Shown one piece after another: positions 31,252 through 42,982 of a stretch of DNA of 64,000 bases. Each line of letters begins with the position of its first letter. Position 1 is the stretch's first letter. Below the pieces are notes generated by a model. The model was not told where the DNA came from, ran no database searches, and was given only the letters and a program-made list of their open reading frames with translations. The stretch is taken from contig JAKLMB010000001.1 of assembly GCA_022813625.1 (NCBI GenBank), positions 186,001 through 250,000 of the forward strand, written 5' to 3'. The position numbers were made by a program, and so were the translations under genes. This stretch comes from Aaosphaeria pasadenensis. Lineage: Eukaryota > Ascomycota > Dothideomycetes > Pleosporales.

Positions 31252-34200
31252 ATGGCGACTCCAACCCCATCGAGTCTCAAGCCGCGACGGTCGACGTCGT
31301 CGGCCCAGTCGTCGTCATCACAACCCGCTGAGATCATCGGCCAGTTCAAGCGCATGGATCATATTGGCAAAGGCAGCTTTGCGGAGGTCTATCGAGGCAT
31401 CCACATCGTAGGCCACCATTATTTCCTTCTACCCAGTAGTTTTCCCCCTTGAGTGCTTTCTGTGAATACGAGCATAATGTACTGTACTCTTGTCACGAAC
31501 AAATGCTAACACAAGTAATGTGCAGGAAAAACGGCAAGCCGTAGCCATCAAATCCGTGAACATGAGTAAGCTCAACAAGAAGCTCAAAGATAACCTTGTC
31601 TCCGAGATCTCGATATTGCGGTCCTTACACCATCCTCACATCGTTGCCCTTATTGACTGCAAGGAGGCACCGTCCCGTATGCACATCATCATGGAGTTCT
31701 GTGAGCTTGGTGACCTCTCGTCCTTTATCAAGAAGCGTGCCGACCTCGTCAATCATCCACAGACCCAGCGCATGATGGAAAAATATCCAAATCCCCCAGT
31801 CGGAGGTCTTAACGAAGTTATTGTGAGACACTTTGCAAAACAGATGGCTAGCGCCCTAGAGTTCTTGCGGTCCAAAAACTACATTCATCGCGACCTCAAA
31901 CCACAAAACCTCTTGCTTAACCCTTCAAGCATGTATTATTCGCAGAGTGGTCTGCTAGACCGCATGCCCCTCGCCGCTGATGCAAATTCCCTCATACCTG
32001 CTACTGGCGTGGAGTCCTTGCCAATGCTCAAGATTGCCGATTTCGGGTTTGCTCGAATACTTCCACAGACATCGTTGGCAGAGACTCTGTGTGGTTCGCC
32101 ACTCTACATGGCCCCTGAAATCCTTCGTTATGAGAAGTACGATGCCAAAGCTGACCTGTGGTCCGTTGGAACAGTTCTTTTCGAGATGATGTGTGCCAGG
32201 CCGCCTTTCAGAGCGAACAATCATGTGGAACTACTACGCAAGATTGAAGATCGTAAAGACCAAATCCGTTTCATCGAAGGGATTGTATCAACTAGGGCAA
32301 TGAAAAATCTCATCCGAGCACTTCTCAAACGCACTCCACTCGAGCGCATGTCGTACGAGGCATTCTTCTCGGACCCGGTAATTCGCGATGAGATACCCGG
32401 GCTCGTCGAGGAAGATCTCCCGCAGGCGGCCGAGTCGGTTTCCATGGAACAGTCTAAGCGAGCCCAGAAGATGCCAGCCGAGACTGATCGACGTGCGCAA
32501 GAGTCACCATACTCCCAGTCGCCTAGAGAAAGGACTCCGTACGGAACGACACCTCCCTCAAGACCATCGTCACGACCTCAGCACTCTGGAACTCCCCCCC
32601 GTCATGATTCCCGTCGCAGGCTTAGCAATACACCCTTGGCTACTATTGAGCAGGAACCTCCCGTGCGCGAGCGCCGGCCTACCTTGCCAAATGTCATGAC
32701 AGCTCCCGCCAGACCTGCTACTTTACAAGACCGAAATTCAAGCCCGTATGTTTCTGGAGGACGCCGTTATAGCCGCGACGAGCAGTTGCCCCCAAGTCTC
32801 CCACTCAAGGATCAGCTTGAATACGAGCGTACACCCCAACGGCAAGAAGCAGGCGCAATGAGGGATGCTGCAGATCGAGCTGCTCAAGACGCTGCTTTGG
32901 ATGATGGTTTCGTGTTTGTGGAGAAAAGAAGGGTCGAGATTGATGCTTTAGCAGACGAAATAGCTGCAAGCCCCCATAATGCCCGTGACCGACCATCAGC
33001 TCGAGACGGTGCTATGCAGCGACGCAAGACAACTCAAGGCTCGCCTACTTCAACCACCGGGGCAACCGCTCCATCGCGTGCAATTCAGATTCAACAAAAG
33101 CAGGGAGCTGTCCATCAACGCACAGGGTCCTATGAGCGCCGGCGACAATACAGACCTAGCTTTGAGAGCGCAACTTCTGCACTTTCTAAAGCTATGAATA
33201 TGGTCAACATTCGGGGTCTAGGCTTGTCACCACCTAACATGAAGGGTGTATCCCCTCCACAAGGTTATGCAGCGTTTCCTACATACCCCACGGCACAGAG
33301 CAGCATGCTTCTAGTCGATGTCGGCGCAAAGGCCTCGAGCAAAGACGAAGATTCTTCCCTAATCAAGAAGACTGAGGAACTTGCACAGCTAAGCCATGTA
33401 GTCTATGGATTTGCAGAAGTCAAGTACAAGCAACTGGTTCCCGTTGCACCAAGTGATCAAGGTCTCGGAATTGGTCCAAATGGTGTTGCTAGGAAACCCA
33501 GTAGTGATGGTCTGGATGATGATGATGACGATGATCTCACAGCCGATGCTATTCTTACCATCTCCGAAGAAGCTCTTGTACTCTATGTCAAGGCACTGGC
33601 TATTTTGAACAAGGCAATGGACCTGGCAGGCACTTGGTGGAATCGTCGCCAAAGGAATACTTCCCCAATTGACACCACCAGTCGGTCATCTGCACACACT
33701 GATCGACTCAATCGAGTCGTCTCTTGGGTTCGCGATCGCTTCAATGAGTGCTGTATCAAATCAGAAATCGTTGCACGAAAGCTCAAGCAAGCCCAGGTGC
33801 AACTGCCATTGGACCATCCCAGCCATCCTCAGAATCGCTCATCTGCATCCGGGTCGGCCACTACGATAGGCTCTGCAGAGAACATTCTTCTGACTACAGG
33901 TGTCACAGCAGAGAAATTGATGTATGAAAGAGCACTGGAAATGAGCAGGACCGCCGCTGTCAATGAATTGGTGGGAACTGACCTGGCCGGTTGCGACCTC
34001 AATTACTGGACAGCCATCCTCATGATTGAAGCTATTCTGGAAGACGAAGAAGAATCTTCCAGTCGAAGATTAGAAGGTGACGAAATCAATGGCCTCGAGT
34101 CTGAAGATCGCCAGTCCATCCAAAAATGTAAGTGTCATCAAGAACTATAAGTTGTTGATCCTGTACTAATATAAGCCAGTGTTGGAAAGTATGAAGGCCC

Positions 34201-34325
34201 GTCACCGAGCACTCAAGAAAAAGATCGAAAGCCAAAAGGCATTGAAACGAGCATCCATAACCAGTGCACCCGCAGCCCACCCAGCGAGTCGCAGCTCGCC
34301 TTCCTCACAAGGCACCGCGAGGTGA
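31252..34325 (+). CDS. ATG1: Autophagy-initiating serine/threonine kinase Atg1
   Basis: Three exons (31252-31407, 31526-34127, 34180-34325) give 967 residues. The kinase domain spans about 29-330. The glycine loop is IGKGSFAEVY, with catalytic Lys61 (VAIKSV), Asp175 (HRDLKPQN), DFG at 224-226 and the APE motif (YMAPEI). The insert after HRDLKPQN (SSMYYSQSGLLDR...) is typical of fungal Atg1. The middle is a long disordered region with many Ser-Pro sites. Within it, residues 514-517 (FVFV after an acidic pair) look like an Atg8-interacting motif. The C-terminal helical region (about 640-967) corresponds to the MIT-type domain that binds Atg13. Atg1 nucleates the phagophore assembly site and phosphorylates Atg13, Atg9 and others. 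Intron 1 has a perfect TGCTAAC branch site. The gene is intact. Confidence 0.97.
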
Positions 34326-35421
34326 ATGGTATCATAGAGTGCACTCGGCCCGTGGACATCTTGCTTTCACCTATTTCATCGTGCTCACTATTCACCTATA
34401 TCATCGGATCGAGTCTGTTCTCATTGCATTAGCATCATGCGCACCATTTTATATTGCATTTCGCTGGAGTTACTGTGGGAGGTCTGACTTATCGCACCTC
34501 TCCACTCATATATATCGTTTTTTATTTACCTGAACGCTAGGGTTCGAGTTACTTTGTCAATACGGCGTTTCTTCCATCATGTTTACTTTCAAGGACGGCG
34601 TCAATCGGGTCGCGCATGATCAGATGATACCATAGTAGTCGCGGTTCATTCTGGCGTTCTGTTTTTCTCTTTGCAAAGCTTCGCGCGTCGGATTTCATTC
34701 ATTATCTTTTCCATACCTTGCTTATGAGGGTATTTATATATGGGCGCTGGTATTGGCGCCCTGGGATGTGCGACCGCGGATTTTCTCGTCATGTGGTGCT
34801 GGGTGTGCTCGATGAGCACCATCAAATTGGATTTACTATTACAGACAATCACGGACTGAGGAGTGCATTGTCTTTTACCTTTAGATTGGCAACTCATGGA
34901 TTCGGAGAGGAGAAACGGATTGGTTGGCTTCTTCGCCAGATGATGATACCTATATTACTTGGTTACAGTACAATAGTGGTGACGATTAATGTCATGATAG
35001 ATTCATACTTCATTACACATGGATGGCATGATATGTTCCAATGACCTTCGCTCTGCTAGGATTCCTAAAGCGGAAGAATAGATGCCCCAACCCATGATGA
35101 ATCTTCATGGCGGTCTATGTGGGTATGATTGGATGGTTAAGTGGTAATTGGCACCCAAATCGGATGTGATGACCAGAAGATCTCCACACAATCTTCCCGT
35201 CTCCGCATCGGCAGCCCCAGTCCAATCCAGTCCGGGGCCCAGATCCTACTAAACCTTCTTCAGCTCAGCCATGCGCCAACTCCCTACCACATCCTACATT
35301 GCTTTTCTTTTAAAGACTCGACATATGTATTCCATGATGATTTGACTGACTACGACCGGCTCATTGTCTCACATATTCAGTTCGTTCCTAAACCTCCTGC
35401 ACTTGATGTCTTTGTCTCACA
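34326..35421. other. Intergenic between ATG1 and the MFS gene
   Basis: About 1.1 kb in tandem orientation: the ATG1 3' flank and then the promoter of the transporter gene. A minus-strand and a plus-strand frame of 80-110 codons overlap near 34650-35040 without family resemblance. No feature is supported. Confidence 0.55.
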
Positions 35422-37595
35422 ATGGGCCTCGGTATCCTTGAAGACCACCACCTTGAGCACGTACCAGGTACCATCCCATCTAGTTACCGCTAGTACTCGA
35501 CCTCAACTCCAAAGTACCTACAAACTAACGATTATATTGTAAAAGGCACTGCGCTGGTACTCGAAGATGACCGACGCAGAGACGAAGAGCAAAACGCTGC
35601 GCGTAATGCAAGCCTGAAATATGACCGCACCGGCAAAATCCTCCTCGTGCCGCAGCCTTCAGATGATCCCAATGACCCACTCGTACGTCGTCGCATATAT
35701 ATACCGTAAACTACTACATGTTCGTTCAGTCGCATTAACATGACACCAAGAACTGGCCATTATGGCAACGGGACTGTATCGTCTTCGTCCTGTCCCTTCT
35801 CTCCGTCATAGCGGCCACTCTGTCCCCGCTCCTGGCCGCCGATACCGTTTCCCTCGCCATATACTTCCGGCGCAATTTCACGGACATGGCGCTCTTGACC
35901 GGCTATCATCTTCTCGGCGTGGGACTCGCAGGCTTCCTTTTCGTCCCCAGTGCGCGCATCTGGGGTAAACGTCATCTATACCTCCTCGGAACCGTGATTG
36001 TGATATTTAGTAGCGCATGGGGCGGGGGCAACGGACGGTCATACAAGTCGCTTCTATGGGCGAGGATATTCCAAGGCATAGGTCTCGCGCCCTTTGAAGC
36101 GCTGGTCAATGCCAGCGTGGGTGATCTATATCACGTCCACGAGCGGGGCGTACGGATGGCGCTGTCGAATCTTGCGCTGTTCGGAGGCGCTTTCTTCACG
36201 CCCGTGCTGGTGGGCAAGATCGCGGATACCATGGGCTATCAGTGGACGTTTTACTTCGTTGCCATATTCGCTGCGGCCATGCTGCCTTTGCTGATTTTCT
36301 TCGTGCCGGAGACGAGCTACAGGAGAGAAGAGATATTCGATATCGATACAATGGGAAACTTGATCACGAGAGAAGGGAATAACGGGGGTTTAAATGACAC
36401 AGCGGCCAGCAGGTCTGAGGCGGCAAGTGGTGAGACTGAACGAATCGGTGTCGAAGAAGGGAAGACGGAGGGCTCCTCCAGTACCTCAGAACCGCAACCG
36501 ACTACGACTGCCACCCGTCCACCGCCGCCGGCGAAAGCGACTTGGAAGCAGAGTCTGATGCCTTTCAATGGCCGGAAAACCGACGAACGGTACCTCCATC
36601 TCTTGCTCCGGCCCTTCCCCCTATTCCTCCATCCAGGAATACTATGGGTATGTCACCACCGTTCCTTCTCTTTGAAATCAGACATACATACTTACCAAAA
36701 GACGCAGGCCTGCCTCATCCAAGGCACCCTAATCGGCTGGACCGTCATGATCGGCGTAGTCCTCGCGGGAATCATGCTTGGCCCACCCCTCTGGTTCGGC
36801 GAAGTCGAGACGGGCTACATGTACACGGGGGCATTCATCGGCGCGATCCTGGGCTTCATCCTCAGCGGCCTGTTGTCCGACTCGTCGGCCCGCCTCCTGA
36901 CCCGCTGGAATCACGGCGTCTACGAGCCCGAGTTCCGCATGATACTCGTCGTCCCGCAGCTCGTGCTTGGGTGTGCGGGGCTCTACGGGTTTGGGTGGAC
37001 GGCCAGCGACGCGGCCAAGTATGGGTGGTTTTGGCCGGACTTCTTCTTCGCGCTGGAGGTCATGGGGATGGTGTGTGGTGCTGTTGCCAGTGCTCTTTAC
37101 ATCGTCGATGCGCATCGTAAGTCCAATGCGTTCCATCCCATTCTTTCTCGCCCCAGATGAAATCCTGGTTACTGACAAGCCTATGTAGGAGATATGTCCG
37201 TCGAAGGCTTCACCTGCCTCCTAGTGTTCAAGAACCTCTTCTCCTTCGGCCTCACGTTCAAGGGCTTCGACTGGATCATCGCGGGTCGCATAAAACCCGT
37301 CTTCATGATCCTGGCCAGCGTCCAGGTCGGCATATGTCTTTTGACTGTTCCCATGTGTGAGTGCATCTCCAAACCAATCCTTCCTCCTTTTCGTCACCTT
37401 CCCCCCTTTCCCCCTTTCTGGGGGTCCCCGTAGTAGCGAGACTGAGTGATTGATTCAATGTATGAGTGAATGAAGGTATGGTTGCTGACAGAGGGTGCAG
37501 ACATCTTCGGCAAGAAGAACCGGAGTTTCTTCTACAGGCATAATGTCTTTTTCCGAGCTACGGATTGGATCGCGGATCGTTTGACTTTCTGGTGA
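35422..37595 (+). CDS. Major facilitator superfamily transporter, 12-helix DHA1/Hol1-like
   Basis: Six exons (35422-35467, 35546-35682, 35751-36647, 36708-37116, 37189-37356, 37501-37595) give 583 residues. A cytosolic N-terminus of about 60 residues precedes twelve hydrophobic segments. The loop between helices 2 and 3 has the motif-A variant PSARIWGKRHLYLLG, and helix 5 has GGAFFTPVLVGKIAD. A long Ser/Thr/Pro-rich cytosolic loop separates helices 6 and 7. The C-terminus ends ATDWIADRLTFW. This fits the DHA1 drug/H+ antiporter-like group, close to yeast Hol1. The substrate cannot be deduced; polyamines, organic cations or toxic small molecules are all possible. The six exons are all in phase and restore helices across joins. 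No secondary-metabolite genes lie nearby to hint at a substrate. Confidence 0.9.
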
Positions 37596-38122
37596 CACAT
37601 ATCGTCTTTCCGAGTAAGAGTGGATCAGAGGGAAAGAGCCTCGGCTCGTAATCGTAATGGTAGGGGGTGAGATGTTCTTGTAGCATTTTGTTTTTCGGTC
37701 TGTAATTGATGAGATATGTGCACGATATATACGTCGAGAATTGAGAGGAATTTCCAACCTTGTGATGACGAACACGTAATATACTTCGATGAGACGTGAC
37801 GAGTGCCCTCTCAATATTGAAGAGTTAAAACATGTATGTACACAGCATAAGAAAATCCCGCCAAATAGGATTTCTAGTATTGGGTTTGTTATTTCTCATA
37901 CGCACGCACACTCACAAACACTCACTCAATTGAGGGACACGGATTACGAATAAAACCAAAAAAAGAAATCTTTATGTCTCGTTCTTTTGAGAGTAGGTAG
38001 CTGACACTGTACAAGTATAAGACACACACTTCGCTAAACCCACTGCTTCCCTCTCCTTCTAGTCACTAGTACATTTCGCCATCAATCTTCTCTCCGTTCC
38101 GCCCCTAATCCTGATGGGTTAT
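37596..38122. other. Intergenic between convergent MFS and cytochrome c1 genes
   Basis: About 530 bases of 3' flanking sequence for both genes. It includes an A-rich stretch near 37950 and nothing else recognisable. Confidence 0.6.
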
Positions 38123-39454
38123 CTATGACTTCTGGTTGGGCTTGGGGAGCTTGTCGAGGATGGGGCTCCTGATCGGGGGGTTGTAGGCGATCTTCCTTGA
38201 CTTGATTGGGGCCCACTTGTACCTAGATGGTTGTTAGTCTGGCTCATCGCACGCACATTTTGAGATGATCCTTACCTCTTGACCCAAATGCTGAGAGCGA
38301 ACAAAACAGCGCTAACGGAGAGAACCTTCCAGCCCATCTTCTTGCGGTCGTCCATCTCAGGCTCAGCAGCCCAGTTCAAGAACTCGACAACGTCCTTGGC
38401 CATCTGGGAAGTAGAAGCAGTGGTTCCGTCATCGTACTCAACCAAATCGTCGTAGAGGACGCGAGCCATGGCAATTCCGGTACCGGGGAAGTAGGGGTTG
38501 AAGTTGAGACCTTCCTGGACGACGGCACCTGCAGGAGGTTCCTCGGGGTAGCCGGTCAACAAGCTGAAGATGTAGTTGCAGCCACCGTGTCTGGCCTTGA
38601 CCATGAGGGATAGATCCGGGGGCAGAGCACCATTGTTGGCGGCACGGGCGGCCTCGTCGTTCTTGTAGGGAGAAGGCAAATAATCAGAGAGCTTTCCGGG
38701 GCGCTTCTCGATCTCACCCTGGTCGTTGGGCTCGGTATCGTACTCGTTCTCCTCGGCAAGTGCCTTGGCCTCGTCGACGGTCATGATGTTGCCAACAAGT
38801 GCTCGGTATGGGATACGTTCTAACGAATGGCAAGAGGCGCAAACTTCCTGGTAGACCTGGAAACCACGGCGAAGACTGTAGGCCCATCTTAGTGTCTCTT
38901 TCTGGATATCCCATGAATGAAGGATACTTACGCCTGGTGATCGAATGTCTTATGCCATTTTGCGTGCTCCCATGGATACTGGGTCGGGTGTAGACTGAAA
39001 TTGAGATCCATTAGCCTCCGTCCGGCCGCAAATTCCCCAGACCAAAAATATTGCCTCATCTACAGTCCATCGCTGGAATTCACTCACCCTTCTTCCGCAG
39101 GTGTCATGGCATCGACATTTCGTCCGTATAGATGGTAGTACCAGGCGACGGTTCCGATGGCGAAGGCGGAGGCACCGACTGGGAGAGCGTTTGCCGTCCA
39201 GGGCGCCGCTCCCTCGGCTGTTGAGCTGGAGGATGAGGCGGAACGCTGTTCAATCGAATTCGTCAGCAAAGAGGTCAATTGAGATGATGAAAGCAATTCC
39301 CAAATGTCCATGCCCATGATGAAGTTGTTGCAATTCGTCGAGGCCATTGACTTTGATGGGATAACGGGATTCGTACCGAAGCGGTCTTGCTGGTAGCATT
39401 GCGAGCTGCAGCGCCGGCGGAGCGCGCCGTACGCAGCGCCGATCGAGCCAACAT
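38123..39454 (-). CDS. CYT1: Cytochrome c1, haem protein of respiratory complex III
   Basis: Five exons (39454-39377, 39245-39088, 38994-38932, 38875-38276, 38222-38123) give 332 residues, the usual fungal length. Residues 1 to about 26 form an Arg/Ala/Ser-rich mitochondrial presequence. A hydrophobic stretch (ALPVGASAFAIGTVAWYYHLY) acts as the intermembrane-space sorting signal. The haem is attached at C112-A-S-C115-H116. Met236 in PGTGIAMARVL is the expected sixth iron ligand. A membrane anchor (GWKVLSVSAVLFALSIWVK) near the C-terminus is followed by a short basic matrix tail. It passes electrons from the Rieske protein to cytochrome c. Each splice join restores the family sequence, for example FDHQALRRGFQVYQEVC across exons 3 and 4. 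Assignment is secure. Confidence 0.97.
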
Positions 39455-40054
39455 GTTGATGTGAAGCTGGCTCGTAGGCTACGAGGAGCGGAGAGGATCA
39501 ATTGGGGTGCTGGCGAAGGTGGTGGTGGTGCAGGTGTTCGGGTTAGAGGCTCCTGCCTCGCAAGTTCTTCGACTGCGCTAAGACTTGGCCTGGCTTATTG
39601 AATCAGCGAGCCTTGATTGGTCCACGCGACATGCACTGACCCTCATCCCTAATCTTCCCGCATCCATCACATCATCATCTCCATTTTGCATTATTCTTCA
39701 ATCGACTTCGTGTTATTGGCATTTCTCTAAGAGTTATAGTAAATGCTTTACCTATATAGATGCTTATTTGAAACAAAGACCCTGATGCTTTGATATTTTT
39801 ACACAGCTTTACTTCGAGTCGCTAAATATTTTTTTGTTCATTGCCGGCATTCGGGCGCTCGATAATCTTTCGGATCACACAATGTCAATAGCTGTCCAAA
39901 TGTACATCTACACATAAAACAGTTATATATTGAGAAAAATTCCTCTGAGATTTCCAAAATTCTCAACGCCTATGATCCTGGAGCATGGAGATGATGTTCG
40001 TGTTAGGATAAGGTACGTAAGCTGTCTCCTAATAACTTCAAACCCAGGCATGTC
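39455..40054. other. Intergenic; cytochrome c1 promoter and 3' flank of an F-box-like gene
   Basis: About 600 bases. The left half should be the cytochrome c1 promoter. From about 39700 onward the sequence is more AT-rich than the housekeeping block to the left. No gene supported. Confidence 0.5.
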
Positions 40055-40975
40055 TTAGATTCCTTTTCTCGTGAAGATGATTCGTATATTCTTATCATAC
40101 GGATTCCGTATCATACCATCGTCTTTCAAAGATGCAGCACCCATGAGGCGACTTGCGGTTTTGTAAATTTCATCATCAACAACCTTTTCTTTTTCTTCTT
40201 CATCTGCTGTTGTCGAGGAAGGATCAACGTTGTCTCCAAATTCAAACTTTTTGTAGACCTGAAATTCCAGTTTCTCTAGTGGTAAATCTCCGAAAATATT
40301 CAAACAGGAGAGATCGAGGCGAGTTGTCGCTCCTTGTGAGAAAAGGTCTGACGATACACCGAAACGCACACACAAGGTCCTCGTTGTAGTACTTTGATAA
40401 AGTATTTCTGCTATGGTCTGAAGATCTCTGTCGAGTAGCGGATCTATTCGAGCCCAGAGATCATAAGGCGGCTCGAGTATCAATGATGATAGTTTCAAGA
40501 TAACTTCCTTGGTCCCCTTGCAGCATATCAGGGGTGATCTCATACCCTGATCGGCGTATGTGCGGACCTTTTTGTCGCTACCAAATGACCAACGGGACCT
40601 GGAGCGTAGCTGGTCGAGGCCTTCGGCAAGAATACATTGACTGGTAAGTAGCCAGATCGGAAGTTTATGTGCACCATTATACTCGGCTTCACCCTTTTCG
40701 TACACGACCTGGAAACGTAGTTGTTTATAAGGCACTTTCCATATAGTCGGACTCTGCTTCCAGAGCTCATGGTATACTAAGTTCCTGAGCTCTCTCGGAA
40801 TGGTGAAGAACAAGCTGTGGTTTGATGATCTGGTCCGAGGCACAGCCAACGAAGTACACTTTGTATGCCTCGATTTGGGAGCTGCAACATCGCCACGTCT
40901 GCTCTTAGATCTAGCAGTCGGATCACTGCCCCCACCACTACGACTTTGTTGGCGTTGTTTGTAGATCTTGAACAT
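40055..40975 (-). CDS. F-box-like (2EXR-type) fungal family protein, paralogue A
   Basis: A single exon of 306 residues from the ATG at 40975. A basic N-terminal tail precedes FFTIPRELRNLVYHELWK at about 55-75, the F-box-like start of a large family of fungal proteins that often lack other domains. The rest alternates beta and alpha segments, with LCVRFGVSSDLF and LDLSCLNIFGDLPLEKLEF. The gene at 46667-47614 is a paralogue. It has PRELRDQIYHEIWK at the matching place, followed by FGVSSQSLF, and similar spacing throughout. Such families expand in accessory regions of mould genomes, and their partners are mostly unknown. A Skp1-binding role is possible but unproven. No intron. Confidence 0.65.
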   Translation of the reverse strand: MFKIYKQRQQSRSGGGSDPTARSKSRRGDVAAPKSRHTKCTSLAVPRTRSSNHSLFFTIPRELRNLVYHELWKQSPTIWKVPYKQLRFQVVYEKGEAEYNGAHKLPIWLLTSQCILAEGLDQLRSRSRWSFGSDKKVRTYADQGMRSPLICCKGTKEVILKLSSLILEPPYDLWARIDPLLDRDLQTIAEILYQSTTTRTLCVRFGVSSDLFSQGATTRLDLSCLNIFGDLPLEKLEFQVYKKFEFGDNVDPSSTTADEEEKEKVVDDEIYKTASRLMGAASLKDDGMIRNPYDKNIRIIFTRKGI

Positions 40976-42982
40976 TCGCACTTCTAATTAAGGTTCTATA
41001 GAAGAGTATGGTCGAAGGTCGGATGGTTTAAACACCGTAGGGGTGGCCACAAAATGTGTAACTATTGTGGCAAATCACAGTCACGTAGTTCAAGCTTCCG
41101 ATACGTGAAGAGGAGTGGTGAAGTCACGCTGTAGATGGACCCCAGAAAGTACCTAACTATTCGGAGTCAAGTTGAAGCTAGCCAAATTACATAATCAGCA
41201 AAGGTCACGTGGACTGAGCATTCACTCTTCCATTTTGGGACAGCTAAGTTTTTTGGGGGTCCACCTGCATAGCTTGTGCAGTATGCCAAACTCTCAGGTC
41301 ATCTTCACACATAATTTTGAGTATTCCCAGGCTTGGTCGCGGTGTGTGGTCACATCAGATGCTGGACCAAACTGGCTGAGCACCGTAGAGAGCCCAGAAG
41401 GCATTGATATTGTTTGGAAAGGCGAGTACGGAAGATAGACAGGCATTTAGTTGTAGAAGCTTCAACCCTATTGACTTTTATAAACGACATTTCCCATCTC
41501 TCCGAATTGCCATTCTAATGGGCTAGGGGATTCATATCTTCCAGCAGCACTGCCGCATTACGGATTCTCATCGGACCAGTGAAGTTCGTAGATAGTACTA
41601 ATCTTCTGTGCGTGTTTCAATGCTCTGAATTCCTTCCATGGATCCAATTTGAATCCTTGAAATGACGATAGGCACCTTACTTTCATCGATCGCTATCACT
41701 GGCTCAGCTAGTCTCCTCTGTTCCCCAAACTTTTACTAAGAGACCACAACCATCGATTCAAATGATTCAAATGCAGCTCTTCATTCGGCAGTTACTAAAT
41801 TACCATTTCCTCCGGAGTCAAAAACATTGTTCCAAGGGAAGACATTGCAGAGGAGGTAGGGTTGGCAGACTCCACCGACAAGGAGGCTTGCTGAAAATTG
41901 CTTTAATGCAGCTACGAACGACCAGGGCGCTTCCATCATGTTTAGATTACACATCGAACTTCAGACCATGCGGCTTCTCTTGGCACTCAGGTGATGACCT
42001 GTCGCTGGGTTTTAGTTGGGAGCTTTTCTTCCAAAACTTGATGTTTATGTGATCCGGAAGATTTTGGTAGGAGTCGTTGAAGACGAACCAAGAAAAGATC
42101 GACATCTCAAGGTCTTTTCGTCTATTTGTGGAGTGTTCCCAAACTGGAACCGAGTTCTTGAGTCCAACATCGTTTACCGAAAAGAGTTCAAGATTCAGCC
42201 TATACTTACCCCTTCCATACAACCATCGTCAAATTAAGCGAAACAGTACATATCACGCGCGTACCCGTCCGACAACAGTGAAATATAATTATACTGCATG
42301 TTTACCCGGCTCGAATCTGTCTACACATACGACGCCACCACACGTGCGCTAACACGGGGATGCAGTCAGCTTAACTTTACCTGGTACACATGGACTACAA
42401 GCTCCGCATCCCAACACAGAACTAACTGACACGACGCTACACAACATGAAGACGCATGCAGATACGAAGAAAACAACGACTGTCGAGGCGTGCCTGAAAG
42501 CTCATTTGGGCAATGATATGACATATGCGGCTGCATCCAAGACCAACTTCAATACCACAGTACATGGCTTCTGGCTCTGCACCAGGGAGTTTTCTGGATT
42601 GAAGACAAACGGTATGCTGGGTCCAGAACACCGCTTAGCTCAACCGGTATTCAACGTATCCTGACAACGCAAATGGCCGTTCTTCGGTGTGTTTTAACGG
42701 CGAAAAGCTCTTCACAGCTATATTCTATTGGTGGAATACAACTCCTTTCACGATAACATGGGCCTACATTATAGCTGCTAGGCTCTGGGCTGTTCTTGAG
42801 AAGCTCGTATCCTGATCTCTCACGATCAAGGGGTCGATAACTACGTCATTTGTTTTCGGAGAAGAATCAGTAGTATAAGAGAAGACAGTGATTTCTCCAT
42901 GGGAAGCAGTATCTCTTCTCATTCCTAATTGCCTTTCCTTTCGACAAGCAACTTGTTCTGTCTTCATTTCGCTGAGATATAC
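40976..42982. other. Gene-poor stretch between paralogue A and the FAD oxidase
   Basis: About 2 kb without a supported intact gene. On the minus strand around 41947-42100 a 52-codon frame (starting MSIFSWFVFNDSY) looks protein-like but has no good start region or partner exons. It may be a gene remnant. The last few hundred bases should hold the oxidase promoter. No transposon ends or long repeats were noticed. Confidence 0.4.

Noticed and set aside
42929..42982. Upstream extension of the FAD oxidase from a TTG
   Set aside because: Nuclear genes start at ATG. The ATG at 42983 begins a good signal peptide.
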